This document shows, in pieces, positions 12,060 through 24,275 of a stretch of DNA of 64,000 nt (positions are counted from its first letter, which is position 1; each line of letters starts with the position of its first letter). Origin of the DNA: Branchinecta lynchi. Lineage: Eukaryota > Arthropoda > Branchiopoda > Anostraca > Branchinectidae. Below the pieces are notes generated by a model that was not told the DNA's origin, searched no databases, and saw only the letters and a list, made by a program, of their open reading frames with translations. The translations under genes were made by a program, and so were the position numbers. The stretch is from contig JAKZAP010000022.1 of assembly GCA_023053575.1 (NCBI GenBank), positions 14,054,518-14,118,517 of the forward strand, read 5' to 3'.

Positions 12060-12569
12060 TGATTTGTATCTATCTAATCAACTTCAAATAAAACTTACAC
12101 TTTTACAAATTTTTTTTCCGGTTTTGGCCGGATTCCGGGCGAAATACTCGGCCGGGTAGAAAAGAATTATCATATACGGATTCAGCATGTTTTGTTGCCC
12201 CTAAACGAAGCGTTTAATCAACTTCAAATAAAACTTTTACCTTTAATAAATTTTCTGGCTTCGGCCGGGTTCAGGACGAACTAATTGTTCGGCGAGAAAA
12301 TCAGTTTCAGATTTGGATTCAGCATGTCTCCTTTCCCCTATATCGACTATCTTATTTGCTTTTTAAAACATTTGTTTTCGTCCCTTAATTTGAAAGCCCT
12401 CCCTCACCCCTAGGTATGGGGCTACATAGCTCATCTACGAACTTGACCTGTACATTGACCCAATAGATCCTCATAACAATTTTCAAGAAAATATCTCTAC
12501 CCTTTCGAGATTTATCGTGCTAACAGACGGACGGACGGACAGAAGGATAACTTTTGCGAAGTCGTAGGG
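12060..12569 (+). mobile_element. Family 1 fragment, copy B
   Basis: It contains two to three 137-bp-type units, the 3' conserved region and an acggacggacgg tract (about 12528-12541). It then breaks off after gtcgtaggg, before the usual GGGATCCC end, at a junction with a MITE. Confidence 0.7.
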
Positions 12570-12740
12570 CATATTTATTCAAACAATTTTTACAACAGAT
12601 ACGTCAGCTACGATTCTTCATCAGCGATATTTCGGCCCTTCTTGGCAAGGGTCCTCGTCAGGCTGTCAATCCTCTGGTTCAACTTTGGGGAAGGAAACAA
12701 ACCTGTAATCTATATTACAGGTTTGTAATATACTATATAA
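12570..12740. mobile_element. Inverted-repeat MITE relative (gtcagctacg subfamily), partial
   Basis: It carries gatacgtcagctacgattc and tttcggcccttcttggcaag and resembles 41336-41535 in cuticle gene 3 intron 1. The right half is short and ends in a small acctgtaat/attacaggt hairpin. Confidence 0.55.
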
Positions 12741-12843
12741 TATTTGTCATAGGTATATGACCATAAGCATAATTCGGAGTTTATAAACTGTTGTTTATAG
12801 TTGTTTATAAACTTTACGCAACGGTCAGATTTGATACAAGAGA

Positions 12844-12967
12844 GTATTACTGCGACAAGTAAACCAGAAGTTAATGCTGGATTGTATAAAGACCCTGCCT
12901 TGGTTTATCAATGATCAGTCAATTTAATACAAATTCTACTTCTGGTTTATTTGTCACAGTAAGAGTA
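12844..12967. mobile_element. 124-bp palindromic repeat
   Basis: The arms gtattactgcgacaagtaaa and its inverted partner (gtcacagtaagagtac at the right) pair over about 28 bp. The interior is non-coding. A related half (gtttctggtttattggtcac) occurs at 59282. Confidence 0.5.
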
Positions 12968-13247
12968 CACAGTTAACCACATTTACAATAAGCTTAGCAT
13001 AAATGATAGTGCTTGGCCTAAACATAGGGGTTTCTTACCTATGAAACCCTCGTACACCAGGTGTCAGTCAGGTATGCATAGTAACTTTGTAGAATCAGTA
13101 GGCTATATCGGTCTGCAACATCACCGGGTGCTGGAGCTTTGTTGAGGATATGCACGTGATCCATGTTACTTTATTTTACGTATTTACCTCTTTTTTTAAT
13201 TGAAAGCCTACTGTTGTAGTCAATAAGGTAAGAAGTGGAACGGTATT

Positions 13248-14396
13248 AACAAGACCAAAGGTTTCGATGGGATCCCAAATGTTCAAATTTGATCCAGACA
13301 ATTGGGTCTTGTCTTCGCCAATCCAGTTTTCGCCAGACTCCTTGAACACTTTTACTATTAAAGTTTAGAAAAAGATTAAGGCAAAATAGCTAATCATATG
13401 AGAAAACCAAGTTCAGATATGGATTCAGCATGTGTGTTTACCCCTTTAAGTCATATCTATTTTGACGAAGCAGATCGACACTTCCTGCCTTACTTCTGCC
13501 AATTTTCCGGTTTCGGCGGAATTCCGGAACTACTTGTCCTGCGAAAAAATAAAGCTCAAAAAACGAATTCAGCATGTCTCCTTAAATCCAACCTCTAATC
13601 AACTTGCAATTAAAATTTTACTTTCAACAAATTTTCCGTTTTCAGCCGGATTCCGAGCGATCTATTTGTAGAGGCCATGTGCCTTATTTTTGCATTAATT
13701 GCAATCAACTTGCAATTAAAATTTTACTTTTAACAAATTTTCCGGTTTCAGCCGGATTCCGAGCGATCTTTTGTAGAGGACATGTGCCTTATTTTTGCAT
13801 TATATTATTATTATTATTATTATACGTCCGGCGAGAAAATAGTTGTCATATGCGAATCCAGCATGTCTACTTACCCGCAAATCGAACATCTTATCAAATT
13901 TAAATAAAACTTTTACTTTAAACAAATTCTCCGGTTTTGGCCGGATTCCTGCCGAACTAATTGTCCGGCGAGAAAATAATTTTTATATTCGGACTCTGCA
14001 CGTTTCCTTGCCCCTAAATCAAACCTCCAATCAACTTCATATTACTTTTCACAAATATTCCGGTTTCGCCGGATTCCGGGTGAACTATTTGTCCGGCGAG
14101 AAAAAAACTTCATATTCGGATTCAGCATGTCTCCTTACCCTTAATTCGACTATTTCATTAGCTTTTAAAAAGTGTTTTGTGTTCCCCTTAATTTCAAACC
14201 CCTTCCCCCACCCCTAAATATAGAGCTACATGGCCCATCTTCGAACTTGACCAGTATTTTGACCTAAAGACTCTTCGTGCCAAGTTTGATCAAAATATCT
14301 CAACCCCTTCGAGAGTTGTCCTGCTAACAGACGGACGGACAGACAGACAACTTTACGATGTCATAGGTATCCCTCCACTTACGTTTTGGGATCCCA
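13248..14396 (+). mobile_element. Family 1 element, copy C
   Basis: It starts aacaagaccaaagg and ends gttttgggatccca, with five to six degraded internal units and an (att)n microsatellite at about 13803-13823. The ACGG tract is short (about 14331-14346). It forms an inverted pair with copy D, 485 bp away. Confidence 0.75.
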
Positions 14397-14811
14397 CAAA
14401 GGAAGCATTCATACGCGAAAGTTGGACCAGTCTCGATTTCAATAAAAGCGACTTTTTACTAGATCTGTTCGATATCCGTGATTGGAGACACCGGGACTCG
14501 AAACTCACTCGGTTAGTGCATATGGCAACGTCAAATTACATGTAAAAAAAAAATCGAGCTTTAAATGTAACAAGACTGGACTACTTGTTGGACATGATTC
14601 TGGTCAGTGATACACGGTGAGTGAGGGAATTGAGTGAGTTCCTCAGTTGTTGTCTGACACATGACAACTTGTAAAAAACAACACATTTTAGCTCAACGTC
14701 TTATTTTTCAACTTTATCTCTAATTTTTTGCAATTTTTCACAGTTTTTCAAGGAATATTCACAATTTTCGCAAGATCAAAACGCAAGATCAAACCTGTCT
14801 AAATTTCTTTG
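14397..14811. other. Spacer between inverted copies C and D, nothing recognised
   Basis: No gene or known repeat is visible. This is close to the centre of the 10-kb inverted arrangement. Confidence 0.4.
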
Positions 14812-17150
14812 TATGGCACTTGTAGGCTCTGTCTCAAATGCAATACACCTATCGTAATTCCGTCTGTCGGTCTGTCCGGTTTTTTTTGGATCCCAAAACG
14901 TAAGTGGAGGGATACCTATGACATCGCAAAAGTTGTCCGTCCGTCCGTCTGTAAGCACGATAACTCTCGAAGGGAATGAGATATTTTGATGAAACTTGGT
15001 GTGAGGATTCGTTGGGTGGACCAGTCAATTTCGTAGATGGGCTTTGTAGCCCTACATTTAGGGGTGGGGAGGGGTTTCAAATTAAGGGGCGAACAAAATA
15101 TTTTTAAACAGCTAATGTGATAGTCGATTATGGGGTAAGAAGACATGCTGAACACGATGGTAAAAACCATTTTGTCATCGAACCAGTAGTTCGCCCGGAA
15201 TCCGGCCAAAACCGGAAAGTTTGTTAAAAGTAAAAGTTTTATATTAAGTTGATTAGATGTTCGATTTAGGGGTAGGAAGACATGCTGAAGACGATGGTGA
15301 AAACCATTTTCTCGACCGAAAAGTAGTTCGCCGGGAATCCGGCCCAAACCGGAAAGTTTGTTAAAAGTAAAAGTTTTATTTTAAGTTGATTAGATGTTCG
15401 ATCTATGGGTAGGAAGACACGCTGAACACGGTGGTGAAAACCATTTTCTCGACGGAAAAGTTGTTCGCCCAGAATCCGGCCCAAACCGGAAAGTTTGTTA
15501 AAATTAAAAACTTTAGTTGAAGTTGATTAGATGTTTGATTTAGGGCAAGAAGACATACTGAACGCTTACGTGAAAACAATTTTCTATCTGGACATGTAGT
15601 TCGCCCGGAATCCGGCCAAAACCGGAAAATTGGTAGAAGTTAAAGTTTTATTTCTAGTTGATTAGATAGCCGATTTAGGGGTAAGAAGAGATGCTGAATC
15701 CGTGTGTGACAATCATATTTTACCCAGACATATAGTTCGACCGGAATCCGGCTGGAGTCGGAAAATTTGTTATAAGTTAAATTTTTATTTGAAGTTGATT
15801 AGATGTTCATTATTGGAGAAAGAAGATATCCTGAGTTCATTTTTGAGCTTTATTTTTTTCGCCGGACAATTAGTTCTGGAGTTTGGCCGAAATCGGGAAA
15901 TTGGCGGTAGTGGCAGGAAGTTTTTCTCAGATGATTAGCTAGTTGGCCTTAATCTGTTTCTGATTTTAATTGTAAAAATGTTCAAGGAGTCTGGCGATGA
16001 GTGGATCTGGCCAAGACAAGACCCAGTTGCCTGGATCAGATATTGAATTTTTGGGATCCCATCGAAACCTTTGGTCTTGTTTCACACTTTTTCGAGCTAG
16101 GGTACTTCCAGATGTACTAGGACGATGAAACTGGGCAGACTTATCAGGGACCAACCAAACTAACCTGGAAATAATCAGTTTCTCGATCCGACCATCTGCG
16201 GGGGAGTAGGGGGCGGAGGAATCTGGAAAATTAGGGCAGTTTTTCACACGTTTCCGATTTAGGGTACTTCCAGATGTGCTAGGACGTGAGGGACTGGAGG
16301 GAGGGGAATCTGGAATATCGAGTTATGCGTAACTTCGGAACGGGTGATAGATTTGAGTGAAATTTCATAATTAAACAAAGGACATGTCTCTGGGGATCTT
16401 TTTCTTGTCAGGAAGATGGGGGGGGGATACGTGAAAGGCTGATACTGGAGAGATTGGGATGGAACTTTCTGGGAGTAAGAAAAAGATGCTCTGGATAAAT
16501 CTTTTTCACAACTGGATTGACTTCGGCGATTGTGGGGGGAGTTTGAGGGGAGGGCAGGGGGGTCGGAATTCCCGTTGTCACGATTTAAGGCACTTAGATG
16601 TGCTAGGAGGATCTTGGCTGGAATATTAGACATTCGAGAAGATTGGCTTAGAAATCGCCACTTTTCAAATCCGACTATTCCTTAAAGTACCAATCTTGAT
16701 TGTAAAGTAAGAAAATACTTTTAAGCGAAATATACATTTTCATGGGTTTTGCTTACAAATGAAGTTCCAGCTCCCTTAAAGTGCGCATGTTAACTGCAAA
16801 GTCGGAAAGCGCTTTTTATCAAATGGTTCATCTTAACTTATGATAGCGGACTCAACAGCAATGGGGGAGTTGATGGAGGGGTGGTCGAAAATTTCAAGAA
16901 ACGGATAGAATGGAGGGATCGGAGTTAAACTTGCTGGGAAGAACAAGCATTTATTCTAGATAAATCGTTTGCACAATTGGCTTGGAGCAGGACACTTGGG
17001 GGTAGGAGGTGGAGGGGGGCCTTCCAGAATTCCTGTGATGGCGTTTTTCAAGACGAAAGTTGGCAGGCATATCGGGACCCGAACATCTGACAGACCCCTT
17101 ACCTACTACATACAGCTGCAAGTGCCATTTGAGCTTACAACTATTTTTAT
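14812..17150 (-). mobile_element. Family 2 element (minus), split by family 1 copy D
   Basis: Read on the minus strand, the terminal tatggcacttgtagg (14812-14826) and the gacggacaga-type tract lie at the 3' side. The body at 16083-17150 has the family's atgaaacttggcag-like and tccgaccat blocks. Copy D sits between the two parts, inside a T-run. Confidence 0.6.
14881..16082 (-). mobile_element. Family 1 element, copy D
   Basis: On the plus strand it starts ggatcccaaaacgtaagtgg and ends cgaaacctttggtcttg, that is, a minus-strand element. It carries units with period 137 bp (for example the frames ending at 15484 and 15347). It is inserted in the family 2 element. Confidence 0.75.
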
Positions 17151-17255
17151 GCACCCATCTTCATACTCTTCTTTACGAAAACATAAAAGCTGCACTAATA
17201 ATCAACTCGTGTTGATCCTAATTAAACGAGAAAGGGTGTCTCCAATGGAGTAATC

Positions 17256-18048
17256 TTCCGTCCGTCTGTCCGTCTGTCAGCACGGTAAATCTCGAAAGGA
17301 ATGGGCTCTGTAGTCCTACATTTAGGGAGGGGGGGGGGGGGGTCAAATTAAGGGGCAACACAAAAATTGTGTAACAGCTAATGTGATAGTCGATTATGGG
17401 GTAAAAAGACATGCTGAACACGATGGTGAAAACCATTTTCTTGCCGGATAAGGCAAGGTTGGTTGGTTAGAATTAAAAGTTTTCTTTGAAGTTGATTAGA
17501 TGTTCTATTATGGAAAAAGAAGACATACTGAATGCGACGATGAAAACCATTTTCTCGTCAAACAACTAGTTCGCCCGGAATCTGGCCAAACCGGAAAATT
17601 TGTTAAAAGCGAAAGTTTCGTTTGAAGTTGATTAGATTTAGGGCTAAGAAAAGACGCTGAGTCTGTATATGACACTCATGTTTACCCGGACATATAATTA
17701 GTCTGGAATCCGGTTGAAACCGGAAATTGTATTAGTTAAAGTTTTATTTGAATATATTAGATGTTCTTTATAGGGATGAGGAGATACACTGACTTCGTTT
17801 CTGGACTGTCCTTTTTTTGCTGGACAAGTAGTTCACTCGGAATTTGGCCGAAACCGGAAATTTGGCAGATGTAAATCAGGAAGTTTCGGTCAGTATCGTC
17901 AAAATAGAAATGGCTTATAAAGGTATATCTGAACTTGGTTTTCTCAGATGGTTAGCGTGGCGAAGACTAGATCTAGCGAAAAAAAGACCCAATTCCCGGG
18001 ATCAAACATTATATTTTTGGGATCCCATCGAAACCTTAGGTCTTGTTT
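17256..18048 (-). mobile_element. Family 1 fragment, copy E
   Basis: The GGGATCCC right end is missing; the copy begins within the ACGG-type tract (ccgtccgtctgtccg) and runs to cgaaaccttaggtcttgttt. It is the inverted counterpart of fragment B. A G-run lies at 17326-17342. Confidence 0.7.
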
Positions 18049-19494
18049 CTCAAGAGATATCCTCTCGTTACATGGAATCCTAAAACTTGCAATGGATATT
18101 GCAATGTGTAACCCTGGTCTGTCGTGGTTAATCCGCGAAATTCCTCGAAAAAGTTAAGAAGCTTTTGGACATTCGGGTCCCTGGTTTGAAAGCCTTCGGT
18201 TCTTACACATATCAACACATATATTTGATGTCCTATTTATATTCAGTTGGTAGGCTACGTAGAATTAGAAAAACCATCTTCCCACTAACAAGAGGAAAAT
18301 TTCCGTAAAGAGTTGAGTCTCGTACATTGCAATTACTTTTGATAGTAGGGCTAATATTCTCTCCAAGAAATACTAGGAGGCGACACGAGAAAGCTTGGCA
18401 TTAAAATCTACGACCTAACCCTCAACTTAGGTCCGAGTCTCGATACGCGACGGGCGATGCTCTACACGGCAATTGAAGAACGAAAAGTTCGCTTACAGTC
18501 CGAATAACGTACAATAAAAGTTGTAGGTGTTTCCTGATTTCCATCTGAGGGACTGGAATTCCACGAAGGCTTTGCAGATATTCTTTAGCACTACCATTGT
18601 AGCACACAAAATCATATCATACCACCGACCTAACGGGTTTATGAAACCTGGTTTAAACGACTCGGCTTGCCTTTGACAGGGACGGATTTACGACTGAAGC
18701 TGGCCAAAAGTGCCAAAATTAACCATTAAAAAAAAAAAAAACTCGGATTTTCTTAAAATAAAACGAGCGTCCGGGACCTCGATAAGGCCAAAATAAAAGA
18801 GTGATAGGACTTAGCAAAAGGCAGGAGAGGGGTCCTTTGGGCCACCCCTTATTCCTACTATGCTTTTACTTTTTATTTCCTTGTGAACTACTCCCATCGT
18901 GTTGCCAGTCGAAAACTTTCGCTGCACATTACTCTATTTTTACCTTTTACTTTTGTGCTCATCCTCTATATTTTCCTTTCGTATTTTATGCAGAATCTAA
19001 AAACAAGCTTCTGATATTTCTGACTAAATGTTTACGTAATTATTATAGTGAAAAAGTAACATGAAAAACGACGAAATACAGTTCCGAAACCTACCTAGGA
19101 TGTTGAACTTTGGATAGGTCTGTTTGCGCGTATCATGGCAAAAACCTTTCAATTTCCGTAAAAATTAGCAGGTTCAGGTTCAGGTTCTTTTATTTCAAAA
19201 ATACTTTGCGACAATATATTTTGATCACTGGGGGCCTGCAGGGATACGAGCTCGTTAGCTCGGCCGGCGTTAGCAACAACCTCTTTATCAAGCAACAAAG
19301 TTTGTTACAAACTATTTGAACAGCTTTTCTTTTCACCCATCTTCACGTGAACGGGATCTTTTTTTTTAAGTAAACAGAACAGTCGCACCCAAAGAAATTT
19401 TTTATCGACCCTAACTAAACGAAAAAAGGTTCGCTCCTTCTGATTATTCCCCTGGGTTCGCGCCCCTTCTTCATAGATGTTACTGATCTAGCAA
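18049..19494 (-). repeat. Family 3 body, inverted copy, with retroelement tail
   Basis: It matches 11011-12059 in inverse orientation (for example ccattcgggtccctgg-type and gacgggacggatttacg blocks). It includes (aggttc)3 at 19170-19187, followed by a 3' UTR-like stretch to about 19300; read on the minus strand this is a non-LTR element end with a (GAACCT)n tail. A matching plus-strand tail is at 47388-47405. No gene is visible. Confidence 0.5.
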
Positions 19495-20070
19495 AGTTGG
19501 GCCAACTGTCGGATTTTTGGGCCAAATGACGGGTAGGCGAAATGTCGGAAAAGTTGGGCTAACTGACGGATTCTTAGGCGAAATGACGGGTGGGTGACTG
19601 TCATAAAAATTGGGTGAACTGACGGATTTTTAGGCGAAATGACGGATAGGTCAACTGACGGATTTTTGGGCCAACTGACGGGTGGGCGAACTGTCGGAAA
19701 AATTGGGCGAACTGACGGATTTTTAGGCGAAATGACGGGTGGGTCAACTGACGGATTTTTGGGCCAAATGACGGGTGGGCGAACTGACGGTGGGCGAACT
19801 GACGGGTGGGTCAACTGACGGTGGGCGAACTGACGGGTGGGAGTAGTGACGGGTGGGTGAACTGACGGGTGGGCGTAGTGACGGGTGGGTGTAGCGACGG
19901 GTGGGCGTAGTGACGGGTGGGCGTAGTGACGGGTGGGAGTAGTGACGGGTGGGCGTAGTGACGGGTGGGCGTACTGACGTTGGGCGAACTGACGGGTGGG
20001 CGAACTGTCGGATTTTGGAAGTGGGCGAACTGACGGGTGGGCGAACTGACGGGTGGGGGTAGTGACAGCG
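19495..20070 (-). repeat. 16-bp minisatellite, array 2 (inverted)
   Basis: The plus strand reads gggcgtagtgacgggt in repeated form, the reverse complement of array 1, with longer units containing ggatttttgggc. The open frames on the minus strand are artefacts of the repeat. Confidence 0.85.
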
Positions 20071-20247
20071 ACCCCTAGGGAGTAGCGCCAATACCTATGC
20101 TTTCCGTGCTTTGCAAACGGGCCATACTCTTAGCGCCGCCCACTACGCTTGCCCATTTAAAGCGAGACAAACCTTTGGGCTCAGAAATTTCTAGTAAAGC
20201 AAAGGTACGGTCTGCACACAGCAAGGAAACAATGGAGGATGTATCAT
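20071..20247 (-). other. Short coding-like stretch, unrecognised
   Basis: On the minus strand an open frame reads LLEISEPKGLSRFKWASVV and then GGAKSMARLQSTESIG. It looks protein-like, but it has no start of its own and runs out of a family 1 end. It may be a relic of host or transposon coding sequence. Confidence 0.2.
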
Positions 20248-21642
20248 TTTTGGGATCCCAAAACGTAAGTGGAGGGATACCTATGACATCGCAAAAGTTG
20301 TCCGTCTGTCCGTCCGTCCGTCCGTCCGTCCGTCCGTCCGTCCGTCCGTCTGTAAGCACGATAACTCTCGAAGGGAATGAGATATTTTGATGAAACTTGG
20401 TGAGAAGGTTCGTTGGGTCGTCGGACCAGTCAAGTTCGTAGATGGGCTATGTAGCTCTACATTTAAGGGTGGGGGAGGGGATTCAAATTAAGGGACAAAC
20501 AAAATATTTTGAAACAGCTAATGTGATAGTCGATTATGGGGTAAGAAGACATGCTGAACACGATGGTGAAAACCATTTTGTCATCGGACAAGTAGTTCCC
20601 CCGGAATCCGGCCAAAACCGGAAAGTTTGTTGAAAGTAAAAGTTTTATTTGAAGTTGATTAGATGTTCGATTTAGGGGTAGGAAGACATGCTGAAGACGA
20701 TGGTGAAAATTATTTTCTCGACGGACAAGTATTTCGCCCGGAATCCGGCCCAAACCGGAAAGTTTGTTGAAAGTAAAAGTTTTATTTGAAATTGATTAGA
20801 TGTTCGATTTAGGGGTAGGAAGACATGCTGAAGACGATGGTGAAAACTATTTTCTCGATGGACAAGTATTTCGCCCGGAATCCGGCCCAAACCGGCAAGC
20901 TTGTTGAAAGTAAAAGTTTTATTTGAAGTTGATTAAATGTTCGATTTAGAAGTAGGGAGACATGCTGAAGACGATGGTGAAAACTATTTTCTCGACGGAC
21001 AAGTATTTCGACCGGAATCCGGCCCAAACCGGAAAGTTTGTCAAAATTAAAAGTTTAATTTGGAGTTGATTGGATGTTCGATTTAGGGCAAGAAGACATG
21101 CTGAACACTTATGTGAAAACAAGTTTCTACCCGGACATGTAGTTCGTCCGGAATCCGGCCAAAACCGGAAAACTGTTGGAAGTCAAAGTTTTATTTCTAT
21201 TTGATTAGATAAGTGATTTAGGGGTAAGAAGAGACGCTGAGTCCCTGTGTGACAATCGTATTTTACCCGGACATATAGTTCGACCGGAATCCGGCTGGAA
21301 TCGGAAAATTTGTTATAAGCTAAATTTCTATTTGAAGTTGATTAGATGTTCATTACTGGGGAAAGAAGATACCCTGATTTCGTCTTTGAGCTTTTTTTTT
21401 TGCCGGACAAGTAGTTCTGGAGTTCGGCCGGAACCGGGAAATTGGCAGAAGTGGCAGGAAGTTTTCGTCAAAACAGATATGACTTATAGGGGTAAACACA
21501 CATGCTGAATCCAAATCTGAACTTGGTTTTCTCAGGTGATTAGCTATTTGGCCTTAATCTGTTTCTGAATTTTAATTGTAAAAATGTTCAAGGAGTCTGA
21601 TATTGAATTTTTGGGATCCCATCGAAACCTTTGGTCTTGTTT
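20248..21642 (-). mobile_element. Family 1 element, copy F (near full length)
   Basis: It runs from tttttgggatcccaaaacg through a ccgtccgt tract (about 20300-20348) and several well-kept 137-bp units (frame ends at 20753, 20890 and 21027 are spaced exactly 137) to cgaaacctttggtcttg. It is close in sequence to copies I and K but inverted. Confidence 0.85.
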
Positions 21643-22131
21643 TTATATGTTCCTCGCACACAATCGAGCGTTGTATCATTTTTGTTGCTATGTTCAGGAT
21701 ATGAAGTTATCTGAGCCAGCACTGGTGATAGAGTGATTGAGTTTTAGTAGGGACATCTCTAGTGGTGCTAATGTCACTGCTATTTGACTGTGTGTCACAT
21801 TTTCAAGTCTTGGCGCTATTCTCTAGTGTTATATTGCTGTGATCAGAGCAAACTAACTCTAGAGTTAATTTGCTCTGCACACAATACTCTTGATGACCAA
21901 CTCTCCCTGCCGATGCAAAATCGCCGTGTAGCCAGTCGCCAAGTATCGCCGTGATTGGTTGACACAGGCTTTGAGTCGTTAGTGCGACATTTTCTCGTTC
22001 TTCCTGAGGATCACTTGCGGGTTTTGGACTCGGTCACCCGATGAAAAATTTAACTCAAAATAGTTTACACTATACAGGTCACCGAAGCCACTAACAAAGT
22101 TTAAAAGCATATAACTAATAGGACCAGACAA
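21643..22131. other. Intergenic, nothing recognised
   Basis: A repeat border motif gatgaaaaatttaactc occurs at about 22040. There is no gene. Confidence 0.4.
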
Positions 22132-22513
22132 CACTAACAGAAGTTTCATAACAGATAACGTATAGCACTTTCAAGAATAACACCTTTTCACTTAGAAATA
22201 AAGTGTATGACCAATTAAGTTTACACATTTCGTGCCTAGATCTCCAACAACACCTCCAATTGGTAAAAATACTAACGGGAACGAAATAAACATATTAGAT
22301 AACATCCCAAAGTGTTATCTGCTGAAACCGCGCATCCTTCTATTGTCGTTATGTAACTTCTGACAGTGTAGTATTTTTACCTATTGAAGGTGTTGTTGGA
22401 GACCTCGGCACGAAATAGTATAAACTTAATTGGTCATAACACTTTATTTATAAGTGAAAATGTGTTATTCTTGAAAGTGTTATGCGCAATCTGTTATGAA
22501 ACTTCTGACAGTG
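22132..22513. mobile_element. CACT-ended element with aacagataac arms, copy 1
   Basis: The ends cactaacagaagtttcataa and (inverted) cactgtcagaagtttcataa pair. The interior repeats ataac/gttat blocks. Length is 382 bp, against 381 bp for copy 2 at 37173-37553. It is non-coding. Confidence 0.7.
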
Positions 22514-22546
22514 TAGAAGGGTACGTTGCTGGAAGCACCATCTATA

Positions 22547-23575
22547 TTTTGGGATCCCAAAACGTAAGTGGAGGGATACCTCTGACATCGCAAAAATGTC
22601 CGTCTGTCCGTCTGTAAGCACGATAACTCTCGAAGGCAATGAGATATTTTGATGAAACTTGGTGTGAGGATTCATTGGGTCAAGGGTAAGGTCAAGTTCG
22701 TAGATGGGCTATGTAGCTCCATATTTAGGGGTGGGGAGGGGGTTCAAATTAAGGGACAGACAAAGTATTTTTAAATAGCTAATGTGATAGTCGATTATGA
22801 GGTAAGAAGGCATGCTGAGCACGATAGCTGAAAACCATTTCACGCCGGACAAGTAGTTCGTCCGGAATCCGGCAAAAACCGGAAAATTGGTTAAAAGTAA
22901 AAGTTTTATTTGAAATTGATTAAATGGTCGATTTCAGGGTAAGAAGACATGCTGAAAGCGACGGTGAAAACAGTTTTCTTGCCGAACATGTAGTTAGTCG
23001 AAATCCGGCGAAAACCGGAAAGTTGGTTAAAAGTAAAAGTTTAATTTGAAGTTGATTAAATGTTTGATTTATGGGTAAAAAGACATGCCGAACACGACGG
23101 TGAAAATCATTTTCTCGCCAGACAACTAGTTCGCCCGGAATCCGCCAAAACTGGAAAATTTGTTAAAAGCAAAAGTTCGATTAGATGACAGATTAAGGGG
23201 TAAGAAGAGAGGCTGAGTTGGTATATGACAATGGTTTTTTGCCCGGACATAAAATTATTCCGGAATCCGGTTGTAACCGGGTTTATTTTTAAGTCAAACT
23301 TTTATTCAAAGTTGATTAGATGTTCTTTATAGGGATAAGGAGATACGCTGGTTTTGTTTCTGGATTATTTTTTTGCTGTACTAGTAGTTCGCTCGGAAAT
23401 CGGCAGGAAGTCTCGGTCAGTATCGTCAAAATAGATATGGCTTATAGAGGTATATCTGAACTTGGTTTTCTCTGATGATTAGCCTGTCCAAGACTGGATC
23501 TGGCGAAGACAAGACCCGATTGTCTGAATCAAATATCAGATTTTTGGGATCCCGTCGACACCTTTGGTCTTGTTT
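22547..23575 (-). mobile_element. Family 1 element, copy G
   Basis: It runs from ttttgggatcccaaaacg to gtcgacacctttggtcttg. The ACGG tract is very short and the units are degraded, for example with internal deletions near 23180. Confidence 0.75.
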
Positions 23576-23623
23576 TGTTTGCACTCCGGGTCATGTCAAG
23601 GATTCGAGGAAACCTTTTAGGGT

Positions 23624-24275
23624 GTGATGAGTTTATACGACACAGTGAACCAGGAAATGCTATTATTTCTTGTCTCGGAGAGGTACTGTAGCCGGAATCC
23701 GGTCAAAACAGAAAGTGCACAAATTGAACGTGATTGCCCGATAAACTTGTCAGAGGCTTTTTATGTCGGGATCTTATTGTCAGAGAATGAACAAGTAACA
23801 AACCAAACTAGTAGGAAGGTTGATTTAAGGGCAAAAGAAACTGATCCGGGAAATGCTAGGCCATCTGCTATTGCTCCAGAGACCTACTGTAGCCGGAATC
23901 TGGTCAAAACAAAAAGTGCGCAAATTGAACGTGATTGCCCGATAAACTTGTCTGGGGCTTTTTACGTCGTGATCTTATTGTCAGAGTTAGAACAATTACC
24001 AAACTAAACTAGTAGGAAGGTCGATCTGAGGGCAAAAGAAACTGATCCGGGAAATGATCGGATATTTGCTATTGCTACAGAGAGCTACTCTAGCCGGAAT
24101 CCGGTCAAAACAAAAATGTAGAAAATTTAGTGGTTGCCCGACGAACATGTCAGTGGCTTTTTGCGTCGAGAACTTAGGAACGGGGAGGGAACAAATATCC
24201 AATCAAACCAAGGATCTGAGAAACGGTATTAGCTAGTTCCTGCTGCGGAAAAGTACTTTAGCTATACGGTAAAAA
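23624..24275 (+). repeat. Tandem 200-bp repeat array, left part
   Basis: The motif tagccggaatccggtcaaaa recurs at about 23688, 23888 and 24089, giving a period near 200 bp. The array is interrupted by the family 2 element and resumes at 26171. The open frame 23624-24007 only reflects the repeat. Confidence 0.75.

Noticed and set aside
20300..20350. Possible CRISPR-like regular repeat (ccgt units)
   Set aside because: It is a simple 4-bp microsatellite within a family 1 end in a eukaryotic sequence; there are no spacers.
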